A DNA stretch of 64,000 nucleotides from Silene conica (GCA_029255685.2 CM055319.2:35117068-35181067); one strand, 5' to 3'. Shown: positions 1 through 11,238, counted from the first letter of the stretch. Made by a program: numbers and translations. Notes: a model not told the origin generated them from the sequence alone.

Positions 1-1931
1 ACGGTGTGACTCATCATGGATCGAACCATATCAAGTAAAGTTCGATTTCTCCGTTCGGACACACCATTTAATTGTGGTGTTCCAGGTGGAGTCAACTGTA
101 GCACGATCCCACAGTCTTTTAGGTGTTGATCAAACTCGCGTGAAAGATACTCACCACCACGATCCGAGCGTAGTGCTTTAATCTTTCTACCCAGCTGGTT
201 CTGTACCCGATTCTGGTATTCTTTGAACTTGTCAAAGGATTCACTTTTGTGCTTCACTAAGTAGACATAGCCATATCTACTTAAATCATCCGTGAAAGTG
301 ATGAAATACCTATAGCCATCTCGTGCGTTGATCGACATAGGGCCACATACGTCCGTATGTATGAGTCCTAATAGGTCGGCAGCGCGCATTCCAACACCTT
401 TGAAGGAAATACGAGTCATTTTGCCGATGAGACATGATTCACACGTGCCATATGATTCGAAATCAAAGGGCGAAATAACTCCATTCTGTATGAGCTGTTT
501 AACGCGTTTCTCATTTATGTGTCCCATACGACAATGCCATAGGTAAGTTTGATCTTTGTCACCTACCTTTATTCTTTTATTATTCACATGTAATATCTCG
601 GTAGTTTGATCTAAAACATAAATTCCATTCATGGAAACTGCCTTGCCATAAATCATATTGTGCAAAGAGAAAATACAGCTATTATTCTCTATTACAAATG
701 AAAATCCGAGTTTGTCAAGTGCAGAAACTGAAATAATGTTTTTGGATAAACTAGGAACATAATAACAGTTATACAAAAATAACTCGAATCCACTTGGAAG
801 CTAGATTACGTATGTTCCCTTCGAGACTGCAGCCACACGTGCTCCATTCCCGACACGCAGGTCCACCTCACCCTTGATTAGGGGTTCTTGGTTTCGGAGG
901 CCCTGCACATGATTACATAGATGAGAACCACAACCAGTATCAAGTACCCAAGTTCCGCAACTTGCGTGGTTAATCTCAATCATGTGAATAAAAGAAGAAG
1001 AAGACATACCAACAGGAGTAACACGGCCTGCTTTAATGTCCTCGCGATACACGGGGCATGAGCGCCTCCAATGCCCAGTCTTGTGGCAATGGTGACATTC
1101 CATGCTTGTATCCTTGCTCTTTGTCTTGCCTTGTGAGTTACTTGACTCACCAGGCCCACTCTTAGTAAATCCTGGTTTCTTGAACCTGGGCTTACCTACC
1201 GCTAGGTCGCCCTGAGCTTTAGCCTTCCCTTTACCTTTTCCCTTACTTGAGATTATGAGAACATCCTGCTTTAGACTCCCACTCAACTTTAGATCCTTCT
1301 CAGTCTGTACGAGAAGGGAGTGGAGCTCATGGGGAGTCTTCTTCATGTCGTTCATGTAGTAGTTGGCCCTAAAGAGGGCGAACCCATCATGAAGCGAATG
1401 AAGCATGCGATCAACGATGATGTTCTCACTGATCTTGCAGTTTAGGGACTCCAGTTTCTCGATATTCTCAATCATGTTGAGAATATGTGGGCTAACAGCT
1501 TGGCCCTTCTGGAGTTTCGCCTCAAAGAAGCGACAGGTATGCTCATAAGAAACGATTCTCGGAGCCTTGGAGAATTCGTTAGTGAGCGTGGTGAAAATCT
1601 TGTTTGCACCATGGGTTATGACGCGTCTTTGCAAATTGGATTCCATTGCATAGATGAGTACGTTCTTTATCGCACCCGCTTCCATAACGAAATCGCTATG
1701 AGCGCGAATTTCGTTGGCTCTAGCTCCAGTTCCTGGGTGTGGCGGAATGGGCTCAGTTAAGAACTTGAGCTTTCCGTCAGCAATGGCAGCATTCCGTAGT
1801 GCTGCCTCCCAGTCAGAGAAGTTTGACCCATCATTCCTCAGTCTAGTGGACTGATTCATGGAGTCCATGAAGGCTTTTAGCCAGGATTCACGTGCTAGCT
1901 TGGCACTTGGCATTGGGTCTTCACCAGCCAT
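1..1931 (-). pseudogene. gag-pol: copia gag-protease-integrase region (3' part outside window)
   Basis: From the ATG near 1931 leftwards it encodes a copia gag (UBN2-type), a CX2CX4HX4C zinc knuckle (CHHCHKTGHWRRSC, about 1075-1115), the aspartic protease site LDTGCGSH (about 930) and, after that, the integrase zinc-binding region and the start of its core toward position 1. In the family these make the capsid, process it, and insert the cDNA. The region matches the copy at 28369-32400 almost residue for residue. About one break is present in the visible part. Reverse transcriptase and RNase H would lie beyond the left edge. Confidence 0.9.
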
Positions 1932-2194
1932 TTTAGTTTTACAGCAGTTTTAATGAACGTGTTCTACACTGAAAAGAAGATAAAACAAAACCATATAAGC
2001 AACTTATTGTTGTGATTTAAGTCTATATTAAATTGAAATTTAAACTTGTAGACTCATGCATTTATATAATTGATCTCCCTCAAGAATTATATAAACGATC
2101 CCAAGACTCAATTTCCGTATATTGATAAGCCCACAGTTTGGCTAATTCCAATCGTTGGAACTCTTGGTCGATAGATTTCCGTAAATCCTTTCTA

Positions 2195-2377
2195 TTAGTC
2201 CATCTCAGTCACTGGAATATTATCGAGTGACCATGATGTTGAGATAAAATAAATCATCTGTTCCCACTTACCCGACGTAGAAGGGGTCATATTATGCCTA
2301 CCGACGAAGAAGGGATTCATGGGAGGCTGATTTATAAAGACTAATCTCAATTTTTGGTTATACGAGGAAGACCCCAT
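2195..2377 (-). CDS. short conserved leader ORF of the copia family
   Basis: A 60-codon frame starting MGSSSYNQKLRLVF lies about 260 bp before gag. The same frame is present at 27923-28105 with about one residue different, and in a more diverged form at about 53479-53642. No known domain was recognised. It could be an upstream ORF that tunes gag translation, or simply young DNA that has not yet diverged. The third, older copy keeps most residues but ends a little earlier. Confidence 0.35.
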   Translation of the reverse strand: MGSSSYNQKLRLVFINQPPMNPFFVGRHNMTPSTSGKWEQMIYFISTSWSLDNIPVTEMD

Positions 2378-3278
2378 CAACTTTTATTTATTCATATTAA
2401 GTGAACTAATATCTAGCAAATGCGTGAATGAATTAAATAAAGTGATGGCTTTATAATGACATGTGACATCTGTATTGTCACAGAAAACTAACGCGAGACC
2501 TCTACATGAGTCAGTTTTCAGGCATGATATAGGTGGTTTGGTTTTTAGGCGGAATATGATGCAAGCTATTATCGATGAAAGCGTAAAGATAAATGCAATA
2601 AACGTAAATAAAAGTCCTAGTGTGGCCTATCCTACCAAAATAAACATAAGACAACTTGGAATCCACTGTTGGACCCTAGAAGCTTGTCTTGATGTTCCAT
2701 CTTGGTCCTTGCAGCGGGAGTGAGCATCCGGTCTCCGTCTTGTCTTTGGTCTTCACAAAATTACTAATTTAAATTACAAAAGTAATCCTAGATACATTCT
2801 AATTTAAATACAAAAGTAATTACATGGCAAAAACCCAAAACGGAGATTCAAGATCTCAAAATTACAAGCAAGATCGTGTCCCATCATTACGGTAACACAA
2901 TCTTCTAAGGCCACACTAAGTTACAACCGTTTGCAAAAATTAAATACGTTATTGAAAGCATTCAAGGCATTCACAAGACGATAAATAAAATGCATCAACT
3001 AAAAACAATTTATACATGACATAATACCGTTATTATGATTAACAAATTTATACCAAACCACCTTTTAAAATTAAAATTAAGTGACTATACCGTTTTAATC
3101 ACCAATTTTAATAAACATATAATCCATTGTTTTAAACTGTTTTAAAAACAATATGTATCAAACGAGGGTGAACCGTTTCACTAAATAATATACTATTTCC
3201 GTATACAGTATATTATTTTAAGCCATGTGAAAATAAGAAAACAAGTTATTTTCGAAAATAAACACCCCGAAACGAGAG

Positions 3279-3354
3279 CACTCGATCGAGTAACAGGGGC
3301 ACTCGATCGAGTGTCAGGGTCACTCGATCGAGTGCAGCATGGCTCGATCGAGTG
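3279..3354. repeat. class A palindrome array (four ACTCGATCGAGT-type units) in copia leader
   Basis: Four units with the core CTCGATCGAG stand 8-10 bp apart. They lie in the leader of the minus-strand copia element, at the position where the sister copies at 26907-27011 and 52467-52571 carry a different palindrome, GGTCGACC. Confidence 0.9.
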
Positions 3355-3553
3355 GCTCGTAAAATTGCAAATCGCTGCACTTTTAAATTAAAACGAGTTT
3401 ATAACTTGGATTTAAAACTTGTAAATCATATATAAACAACAACAAAAGATTTACATATTGCTAAAAATATCGATTAATTAACAATATGCAAATTATAATC
3501 GAAAAACAAGATCGATTTCTCACAAAAATCACACGCACAAGCCTGGTACGAGG

Positions 3554-3590
3554 GCACTCGATCGAGTGTAACAGGGACTCGATCGAGTGC
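3554..3590. repeat. class A palindrome pair near the primer site of copia leader
   Basis: Two ACTCGATCGAGT-type units lie about 80-115 bp inside the LTR edge. The homologous spot in the sister copies (26585-26668 and 52209-52243) has GGTCGACC-type units instead. Confidence 0.9.
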
Positions 3591-3668
3591 CTAGGCAGAT
3601 TGCACGGTTTTCAATAATTTTAAAACTTATGAAAGACACAATTGTAAAATTTTCATGGCCTAACCTGT

Positions 3669-3679
3669 CTCTGATACCA
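3669..3679 (-). other. copia primer-binding site (initiator tRNA-Met type)
   Basis: On the minus strand the sequence reads TGGTATCAGAG two bases after the LTR end. This is the usual complement of the plant initiator tRNA-Met 3' end used to prime minus-strand cDNA. Confidence 0.9.
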
Positions 3680-3681
3680 CT

Positions 3682-4755
3682 TGTGGGGAATAAAACGCGT
3701 ATTCACCCCAAAATTACAGGATTATAATGAAATATGCAATTGTGAATATCGTCATAAGATTAAAAACAGGAGAAAAGAAGTACAACCTTTAGTCCTCGCG
3801 CAAAAGGCCTAAGAACAGGAATTAATGCAAATTCCCTCCTATAACTTGCACCCAAGACTTAGTTTGAGACGTGGCCGCGTGTGCTAGAAATCCTCTCCAA
3901 TTGCCTTGCAATATAGGGAGAGCTATTGAGTTTTAGATGTGAGATCTGAGGTATTTGAGAAAAGAATGTCTCAAAAACCCTAATATTCTTTTGAGAATAA
4001 TTTAACAGTGCACCAAGAGTAGTCTACATAAGGAGAGTCCTCCTCCTTATATAGACTACATGGCCGGCCGAAATAGGGTTTGGGTAGGAGTGGGCTTTCC
4101 ACTCTTACCTTATCCCAATGCGTGATTCGACCCAATTAGCTATTATTTATTTGCGGGTTTAATTTATAAATCGTAACATGTTATCAGTTATTAATACAGT
4201 CGATATATTAATAATGGTCTGATAAAATACGATATTGTATAATTACCTAAATTAATATAACTGTTTATATTAATTCGCGAATACAATATTTAATTAAATA
4301 TATAACTGTTTATATTTAATTTACGAATTAAACATGTAATCCGTATTAGCTAAATTTATTTAATCCGTATTAAATAATAATCTCAACATCTTATTGACTA
4401 ATTTAATAGTCAATACCTCTGACTAACTGTTTAGTCATATCCGGCAAAATGTGACTGTATTTTCATACCTTCACATCTCTGAAACGTGTCCTATAGGTGT
4501 GACGTATAGGGACCAGTTGACCACCACCATCCGTATGACAATAACGTCAAACTTATCTAGCAAGCCAACCGTTATTGATAAACGTGGATCAACTGGTAAT
4601 AATACAAAAGTATGCCCTTGTGATCCTTAAAGAGATTTAATAAGTCATTGTACTTAATTGTCAAGGACACCAGCCCCAACAATCTCCCACTTGTCCGTAC
4701 AAGGGTATGTTCAATGACGTTATCACACTACATGTGGAGGACACAATCTCCAACA
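3682..4755 (-). repeat. copia 5' LTR, about 1074 bp
   Basis: On the minus strand it begins TGTTGGAGATTGTGTCCTCC and ends TTCCCCACA, followed by the primer site. It aligns along its length with the 1065-bp LTRs at 25434 and 33189. A TATA-like TATATAAGG (minus strand) is built into a hairpin at 4022-4056. It ends exactly where the gypsy LTR sequence resumes. Confidence 0.93.
4022..4056 (-). promoter_or_regulatory. conserved LTR hairpin with TATA-like arm
   Basis: Two 14-base arms around a 7-base loop pair completely in the element's RNA sense, counting one G-U wobble. The 5' arm contains TATATAAGG. Counterparts with 11-bp stems are at 26137-26163, 33892-33918, 51754-51780 and 60520-60546. It could be both the core promoter and the start of the transcript. 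Confidence 0.6.
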
Positions 4756-4910
4756 ATCCCGGGCTGCTTTTGTTTTATATCTTAATACTTATTTATGTTT
4801 CGGTTTTGTTAAAGCACCTCGCATGTTTAGTTATGTTAAAAAGTTTTAATTTCGCTGCATTTTTAGTACTTTGTATGTTTTATATTTCCGCTTTTGCGAG
4901 GGGTTTTACA
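4756..4910 (+). repeat. end of 5' LTR of the gag-only gypsy element
   Basis: These 155 bp match 10276-10430 nearly base for base and end in TTTTACA, directly before the primer site. The upstream part of this LTR was displaced by the copia insertion. Confidence 0.92.
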
Positions 4911-4911
4911 G

Positions 4912-4924
4912 TTGGTATCAGAGC
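4912..4924 (+). other. primer-binding site of the gag-only gypsy element
   Basis: TTGGTATCAGAGC directly follows the LTR end. It is an initiator tRNA-Met type site, as in chromovirus-type gypsy elements. Confidence 0.85.
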
Positions 4925-5108
4925 GTTATCGCTCCCGACGCACTCATGTAATCCCCAAACATACCTTGACCTATAACCTGAATAATGAATGAGACATTTG
5001 GGTAGACTTAAGGACAAGTGGTAGACTGTTTGTGCTTGCTAATTGTTAAGGTAACACTGTTTTCTCTTTTGAAGGATAGTGAGACCCACAGCTGTTGAGA
5101 ATACGATA

Positions 5109-6126
5109 ATGGAAGCACTTCATCAGTTGCTTGAGAACCAGAGGCGTCAGACTGAGACTGCTCCTCCACCTCCTCTGCCAGGCAATGAGGCCAACCGACC
5201 TGGTAACTTCTCTTGGATAGCATCACAGATGTCCGGGCCAGGAGCCACGTGAAGACTTATGGAGGCGAAGTTGATCCTGTTGCCCTTTCTGAATGGTTCC
5301 GTGAGATGGAGAAAAGCTTCATCATGTACTCGGTTGTCAGAGAGGATAGAGTGCGGCTAGCCACTCACTTTTTGACCTTGGAGGCCGACAGATGGTGGGC
5401 ATTGACTGGACCGACTTTCATTCTAGATCCTTTATTTGACTGGGAGGCTTTTAAGGATAAGCTCTAGACGAGATTTTACCCTAAGGAGCTTCGTTCGCAA
5501 AGATTGAAGGAGTTCATGGATCTCAAGCAAGGAGACATGACAGTGCAGGAATTCACGGACAAGTATAATCAGTTGGTTCACTTTGCTTCTCGGTTCGTAA
5601 GGGATGAAGTCGAGAGAGTCTACTTCTACAAAGGGAAGTTAGGTGCCCGCATCGAGAGTATGATTTACAGAGATTCTACTTCTTTCGTAGAGGTGTATGA
5701 TGATGCTATTTGGGCTGAGAATTCAATTAAGGCTATAGATGAGGAGACCCAAGCCCTCTCCCTACCTAGTTCTTCACTAGCTTGCCCTCAAGGCAAGAGA
5801 CCCTCTACTTCTTCACCATCTTCTCCCCGTGCTAACAAGGTGCAGTTGGTGCATTCTGGTGGACTTTCTACCCTAGCTGCTACTTCCAGAGGCAAAGGAC
5901 CCCAGAATACCGGACGTCGTCGAGACCATCACTCGGGTACACGTCGCTTGGGCAGACCGCGATTGTGCTATCACTGTAGGAAGCCCGGACACCTAGCCGT
6001 TGAGTGCCCTGAGAAGAACACTGCTGACAACGCTACTGCCGCTGTCCAAGGACCGAAGACCAAGGGTACTGTGTTCGTGATGAGCCGTGTTGCAGCCAAG
6101 ACCTGCCCTCAGTTGATCACTGGTAT
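5109..6126 (+). pseudogene. gag: gypsy gag region (capsid and zinc knuckle)
   Basis: The first ATG after the primer site is near 5109. The region encodes a retrotransposon gag core (WWALTGP and LKQGDMTVQEFTDKYNQL segments, about 5390-5580), a Ser/Pro-rich linker and one CX2CX4HX4C zinc knuckle (CYHCRKPGHLAVEC, about 5968-6010). These are capsid and nucleocapsid functions in the family. The protease active site that normally follows was not found. About one or two breaks. The closest family appears to be chromovirus-type gypsy, from gag style and tRNA-Met priming only. Confidence 0.75.
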
Positions 6127-7729
6127 GTCTTTACCATTGACTTTTCCCTTCTATCTTCCTCTAAGACCCCAAAGTCTTATTCTTGTTCTCCTGTATACCT
6201 CTGTTCTTGAATCCTCTTCCATCGTACCTTGGAAACTCCTTGCATAACTTCCTGACTCGACCCTACTTCTGAAACTTATCCTTCCATGGCTCGTGTGTAT
6301 TAACTTGCTTTTAATGGTCCTTGAGGAATCCCCTTAGGATAACCGCAGTCTATGTTTTGGTACATATTGATGTTAAGGAAAATATATGAGATATTGTGAG
6401 ACATTATTTGGTGATCCTAGTGTCCGCATGTTACTGATTGAGAGAGTGGAAGTGAATGAGGAAATGCTTAAGTGGGTAGAGTTTTATACATGACTATCGG
6501 TGGAACTTAGATTTGATGACACTATTGAATTATGAGTATTGGTAAATTTGCAAGTACCATTTGGGAATTTAAAGGAGATACTTGGAGTCTTGGGTGAATT
6601 TAGAGGAACATACTTCAGATGGTGTTGATGCCAAATACATGAATGAGGTAAGTTAGAGATGCTTCAACTTGAGGAAGTACTGGAATGTAGAGAGACCCAT
6701 ATATTTTAGGAACGAGAGCTTCTAGTGACAGAGTGAGAGTGTGGAGACAACTACAACTTGTGGAGTTGACTGAATGCTTGAACCTGAGTTGTTTAGTGGA
6801 TCCCAACATTTGCCTAGAGAAGTACTTGATGAACTGGTTGATGCACCATTGTTAAGTGGACAATTTGGAATAACTTGTTTGGAAGTGGAAGCTAGTTGAC
6901 TTAATAGTAATTGGGAAGTAAGATACAGTTGTCATATGAGGAATCTTAGAATTTGAATATCCAAACCTTGGGAATGATTCGAATTGGAATAATGGTAACT
7001 TACGTATTTTGAGGAATTCTGGTATAGCATGACACCGTGAGTGTATCATAATAAATGATTTGTCTTTCAATGATACTTGAGGATTTGGGAAAAGAGAGAT
7101 GAGAACCTTGTGAGAATTTTGAGAAACCCGAGCCTATGGAACCATTTGTTCTAAATCATAATCTCTCCCGTGCACCGATTCTCTTTTGTGCACCTGTGAA
7201 TTTGCTAAGCTACCTTCCTTTCGGTCAATTACATCTTGTTGGATTTTACAACCTTGCTCTTTCTGAAGATTTTGAAATAAAAAGTTTATTTTCGAAAGGA
7301 TTTTGGTTAAAGGAAACGGATAATCTTTCAACTTTGATAGGTCACAGTGATAAAATTTTGGGAAACCTGGTTTTAAAGAGTTACATGTCTTGTAATTGGA
7401 TTAATCTAAACGTCGATTTGTCATTTGAACTCGTTATAGAGACGTCTGATAACCTGAACAATGCTTACCGACACCGGGTCGATCTAAATTTTTGGATTTT
7501 AATTGATTTAATTTTGGAACATGTCTCGATTTAGAATGTCGGGCTCTTGAATGTACAACGAGAACCCCAACGTCCATTGACGAAGACTTGTGCCTTGGAA
7601 ATTGTTTTCGAAATTTGTGGAGAAACTTAAGTTTTTAAATATCAAGTTCAGTGAAAATTTTGATTTCAACATTGTCCTTGTAACTACTTTCAAGTTTCGA
7701 GGACGAAACTTTTTGAAAGATGGGGTGAT
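6127..7729 (+). other. interior of gag-only element without recognisable pol
   Basis: About 1.6 kb is AT-rich with only short open frames (for example 7136-7534, 132 codons, no recognised domain). I found no protease, RT, RNase H or integrase motif on either strand. The stretch ends in a purine-rich AAAGATGGGGTGAT at 7716-7729, which would be the polypurine tract before the 3' LTR. Confidence 0.6.
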
Positions 7730-8678
7730 TGTAACATCCCGTATTTTCGTAAAAGGATATTTTATTAAAATAAAGTAATTTACGGAATTTAATAATATTT
7801 TAATAATAATCGTAATTTATATTTTTAAGATTTCCGTTAAGATTGCCTTAAAAATCATTTGATCTTAAGTTGCCTTGTTTATTTTATATCAAACCGCTTC
7901 GCATTTCCGGTTCACTTGAATAAAGTAAACCCGTCTCAAACTTTAAAGGACAACTAAAAACCCTTAAAGGGCATTTCCATCGACATCCCCTTCCTCCTTC
8001 ATTTCATTTCACTGACATAAACCCAACTCCTTCTTCATGTCTTTTTCAAAGCTTAGAATCATCATCTCAAGGCCTTCCCGAACTCGTAGCGAGCTAAAAG
8101 TTACATATTCGGAATCCTTGCGAGATTTATGATCTTTCCATCACTTTCTTTTTCAATTTCGTGAAACTTCATTTCGGGACTGTTTTTCCCTAATCTCGAA
8201 ATTAGCCTCCTAATGGGTGTTTTTGTGCTTTTAGGTGGTGCTTGTGGTAACCTGGAGGAAGAGCTTGTGATCGTTGAAGAGGAACCCGGTGATTCCGCAA
8301 AGTAAAGGTGACGATAATGAGTAACTCGACCTTTTGTCTAAATTAGCACTATATGTGATTTTAATGTGTTTTGATGAAGTTAGTATGGTTGTTAGGATCT
8401 TTAATGTTCTTATAATGTTTTATAAACTGATTTTGGTGAAGATTTGAGGAAGAATTGGATGAGAAAGTGAGGTTAGGACTATACATGTTAAGACCGGTTA
8501 ATTTGGGATTATCTTGTTAACTCTTGAATTTGATGTTTGTATACATGTTCATATGGTTAATTGTTGTTGTATACATGTGGGAAATGTTGTGTTGTTGCGT
8601 GAAATCATGTTTAAGACGGTTCAGTAAAGTATTGAAAGGATTGGAAATGGCGAAATTGGTGAATTGCGCGAGCAGGGG

Positions 8679-8985
8679 CTCTGAGCCGGCAGGCTGACCG
8701 GCAGCCGGTCGGCCGGCTCAGAGTCCCCCTTTGTGTCGTCTTATTTTCGTAAGTTTTGGGAAATGGGTCCCCAGCTGGTGGACCGGCAGCCGGCCGGCCG
8801 GCTGGGAGCCCCTTATGTTGTTGTGGTTTTGCGAGAAGAGGAGAGAAAAGAGTCCCCAGCCGGTGGACCGGCATCCGGCCGGCCGGCTGGGAGACCCTTC
8901 TATGTTGTTTGGTGTGTTGTCGGCTAGAGAGTATGGACTCCCAGCCGGTTGACCGGCCGCCTGTGGCCAACCGGCTGAGAGCCCC
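8679..8985. repeat. class C palindrome array (four units) in long LTR
   Basis: Four units of about 45 bp are each shaped like CCCAGCCGG..ACCGGCAGCCGG..CCGGCTGGGAG, an inverted repeat that could fold into a long GC-rich stem. They are about 80-95 bp apart in otherwise unrelated spacers. The same unit design occurs in the Athila element at 11239-11669, 16387-16912 and 23439-23870. Confidence 0.88.
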
Positions 8986-9263
8986 TAATTGTTTTATTCG
9001 CTTCATAACTTTTGATTTTCAAGTCGGATTGCATTGATTCTTTTTTCCGTATGCTTCGTATGTATGTTTGGAGTCCCCGGAGTTCGGGCGACACTATATT
9101 GGGTTCGGGAATGGAGAGAGGATAGAGACCCCCCGGTCGGGCAACCGAAAGGGAAACCGGCTCTCCCTCAACTTAGTTCCCGGGGTCAATTAAGTGTCGA
9201 TTGAATGTATTTAAAGGATTTGATCGTGGTTAGTGAGTAGCCTCCTTGGGAGATTTGGTTGTG

Positions 9264-9586
9264 GAACCACTTAGTGGTTGGTTCGTTGTGTTTGTTCGTG
9301 TGAACCCATTAGTGGGTGGTTCCTTCTTCTGAACGAACCCCTTAGTGGGTGGTTCTGTCTTCTTCGTGCGAACCCCTTCGTGGGTTGTTCTGTTCCGCGT
9401 GAACCCCTTAGTGGTTGGTTCTAGCTTAGTGTTCGAACCCTTAGTGGGTGGTTCTGTCTGTTCGGCGAACCCCTTAGTGGGTGGTTCTGCCTTTTGTTGA
9501 ACCCTTCGTGGGTGGTTCTTTCTCCTTGTTGAACCCCTTAGTGGGTGGTTCATTGTTCTGTGGCCGAACCCCTTCGTGGGTGGTTC
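9264..9586. repeat. tandem array of about ten 30-38 bp units, each a small hairpin
   Basis: Each unit starts GAACCCCTTAGTGGGTGG and closes with GGTTC, so GAACC and GGTTC can pair. The linkers between units vary in sequence and length. An open frame over it on the minus strand (9230-9553) is a by-product of the repeat. Confidence 0.9.
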
Positions 9587-10430
9587 GTGTGTGTTTGGTA
9601 TATACTTGCCTGAGTAGGGGTACGGTGTTATATACTTGCTGAATGTTGGTATCTAGGTTATGCGTTAAGATGTCGCCTCTGAACCTTTATACATGTGAAT
9701 ATGATTTTAGTATTTAGGTTATGTCTTAAGTTGACCGCTGAACCTTTATACTTGCTGTTTATATCTGCTTGCCTAGAGTTGGTACGGTGTCGGATATGTA
9801 TGTTGATATTGATGAGTGTAGTACTTTGATTATAGTATTGTTCATCCAAGGCATTGGATGACTCTTTAATTTGTTTCGTAAATGGTTTGGACTGAAAGAC
9901 CCCTCGGCCGGGCAACCGGAAGGGAAACCGGCTCTCCTTCCAAATAGTTTCCGAAGTTGGTTGAGAGCCTTTGCATAGTATTTGCATGTTGATGAGAGTT
10001 GAGATGATGGAATTGATGCTTCACATGATTGTTTATGTTGGAGTATAATACTTGTTTACGTGTTCTGTGTTGTATGACCTTAGGTGGCTATGAGAACTCT
10101 AGTCACTCCCCACTGACTGTGGCGCACATGTTGTAAGTGTGTAGGTACTGGATGCTGTTTGCAGGGGGTTACGTAGAGGCTAGCGAGCGATGATCCTATC
10201 ATCGATGACTTACCTACATCGTGTAGCTAGACCTTAGACTTATGTTTCTGTATTTTGTGCCTGTTGGGATATGCTATCCCGGGCTGCTTTTGTTTTATAT
10301 CTTAATACTTATTTATGTTTCGGTTTTGTTAAAGCACCTCGCATGTTTAGTTATGTTAAAAAGTTTTAATTCCGCTGCATTTTTAGTACTTTGTATGTTT
10401 TATATTTCCGCTTTCGCGAGGGATTTTACA

Positions 10431-11017
10431 CTTTCGATTGTAAGTAACTTAAACGTTTAAACCGTTAACTAATGCCCTTCCCTGTCTTTCGATCTATGGG
10501 TTGGTCATTACTAAGCACCTAACAAGTCTCCTCTCGGACTCATTGATAGATATTGCACTTAACGGGATATAACAAACCTGATCAGACGCGAAATCAGTCG
10601 ATCGACCAGATTCTCCAGTCGATCGACCAATCAACTCAGTCGAACGACCAGAGAAACCAGTCGGTCGACCAAGTACTGCTACGGGTTGCCCTAAACTACG
10701 CTATAGGTCGCCTACATCCTAACATAAGGGGTCTAGCTACTCATAATACTAATGAAAACAGGAATTATAATAATCAAAGCAACATAAATCATGATGAACG
10801 AAATCGTAATTAAGAACAATGGCTTGGGATTCTAACTATCTGGTACTAAACTATGAAAACTGTAATTAAATTGAAATTAAAGAACAAGAATTACCGTAAC
10901 AATAAGGATGAAAATAAGAACGGGAATGAACTTTATTGAAATATTCCGTGGAACAAAAATTTGTGTAAACTAATTGAAAAACTAGATTAAAAACTAAAGA
11001 ATCTGATTAAAGCTAAG
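10431..11017. other. older unclassified segment, left part (split by Athila element)
   Basis: The segment lies between the gag-only gypsy LTR and the Athila LTR and continues at 24901. It holds four CAGTCGATCGACC-like units at about 10591-10675 (class B or intermediate). No coding motif was found. It looks like LTR or leader DNA of another element, but the family was not identified. Confidence 0.45.
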
Positions 11018-11238
11018 TGATGAGCTCCATTTTAGTCATGTTTTTCATTGTCTTTTCTTCATTTTCGGTCACGATTTGACCTTGTTTTGCATGTCGTTGC
11101 TCGATTTTACGCCCATTGCCTCGACTATTCCGATTTGGTTTCCATTTTGTAGGTATTGTGGCGGGAGCAAAGAAACGCGACCAAACGGGACGATTTTGGA
11201 GCGAAATGTGAAGAAATGATGAAGAGAATGCTCCAGGC

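Larger units (their letters stand above)
1932..3681 (-). other. copia leader between primer site and gag
   Basis: This is a long untranslated leader of about 1.75 kb between the primer site and gag. It aligns by eye with the leaders of the copia elements at 26499-28368 and 52115-53922. It carries a short ORF of 60 codons from an ATG (2377 down to 2195, beginning MGSSSYNQK) that is also present in the other two copies, and two arrays of the palindrome ACTCGATCGAGT (separate entries). Open frames on the opposite strand (for example 2463-2723) are shadows of conserved leader DNA. Confidence 0.8.
1..4755 (-). mobile_element. Ty1/copia LTR retrotransposon, partial (runs off left edge)
   Basis: Read on the minus strand it has a 5' LTR (3682-4755), a tRNA-Met type primer site, a long leader, and gag, protease and the start of integrase running off the left edge. 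It is the same family as the elements at 25434-34253 and 51054-60880: the gag proteins are nearly identical. It inserted into the 5' LTR of the gypsy element that resumes at 4756. The bases after its LTR (ATCCC, 4756-4760) would be the target duplication, but the partner lies outside the window. The intact LTR at 10270-10290 shows the same sequence uninterrupted. About one break is visible in the coding part present. Family is certain; the lineage within copia was not fixed. Confidence 0.93.
4756..10430 (+). mobile_element. non-autonomous gypsy element with gag only (TR-GAG-like), very long LTRs
   Basis: Visible parts are the last 155 bp of the 5' LTR (4756-4910; the rest lies beyond the inserted copia), a tRNA-Met type primer site, a gag region, about 1.6 kb without recognisable protease, RT, RNase H or integrase, a purine-rich tract, and a 2701-bp 3' LTR. 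The gag resembles that of chromovirus-type gypsy elements. With long LTRs and gag alone it fits the terminal-repeat-with-GAG class, which must borrow polymerase from relatives. Gag looks broken about once or twice. The target duplication cannot be tested because the left flank is outside the window. Confidence 0.75.
7730..10430 (+). repeat. 3' LTR of the gag-only gypsy element, 2701 bp
   Basis: It begins TGTAACATCCC, the usual start of chromovirus-type LTRs, and ends TTTTACA like the 5' copy. Inside are four class C inverted units (8679-8985), a ten-unit tandem array of small hairpins (9264-9586), and a degenerate duplication of a block reading GGGCAACCG..GGGAAACCGGCTCTCC at 9119-9190 and 9897-9965. 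Confidence 0.88.

Noticed and set aside
2463-2723. Antisense 86-codon frame, also seen at 27575-27760
   Set aside because: It lies opposite to the element's sense strand and is kept only because the leaders are young copies of each other.
3279-3590. CRISPR-like palindromic repeats with spacers
   Set aside because: The units are short, degenerate and unevenly spaced, lie inside plant retrotransposons, and no cas-like gene is present.
4707-4976. Frame crossing the copia/gypsy junction
   Set aside because: It joins two unrelated LTRs and has no counterpart elsewhere.
8611-9006. Open frames on both strands rich in Arg, Pro and Gly over the CCGGC units
   Set aside because: They overlap in several frames and follow the GC-rich inverted repeats; no domain and no conservation as protein.
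9230-9553. 107-codon repetitive minus-strand frame
   Set aside because: By-product of the tandem hairpin array in the LTR.
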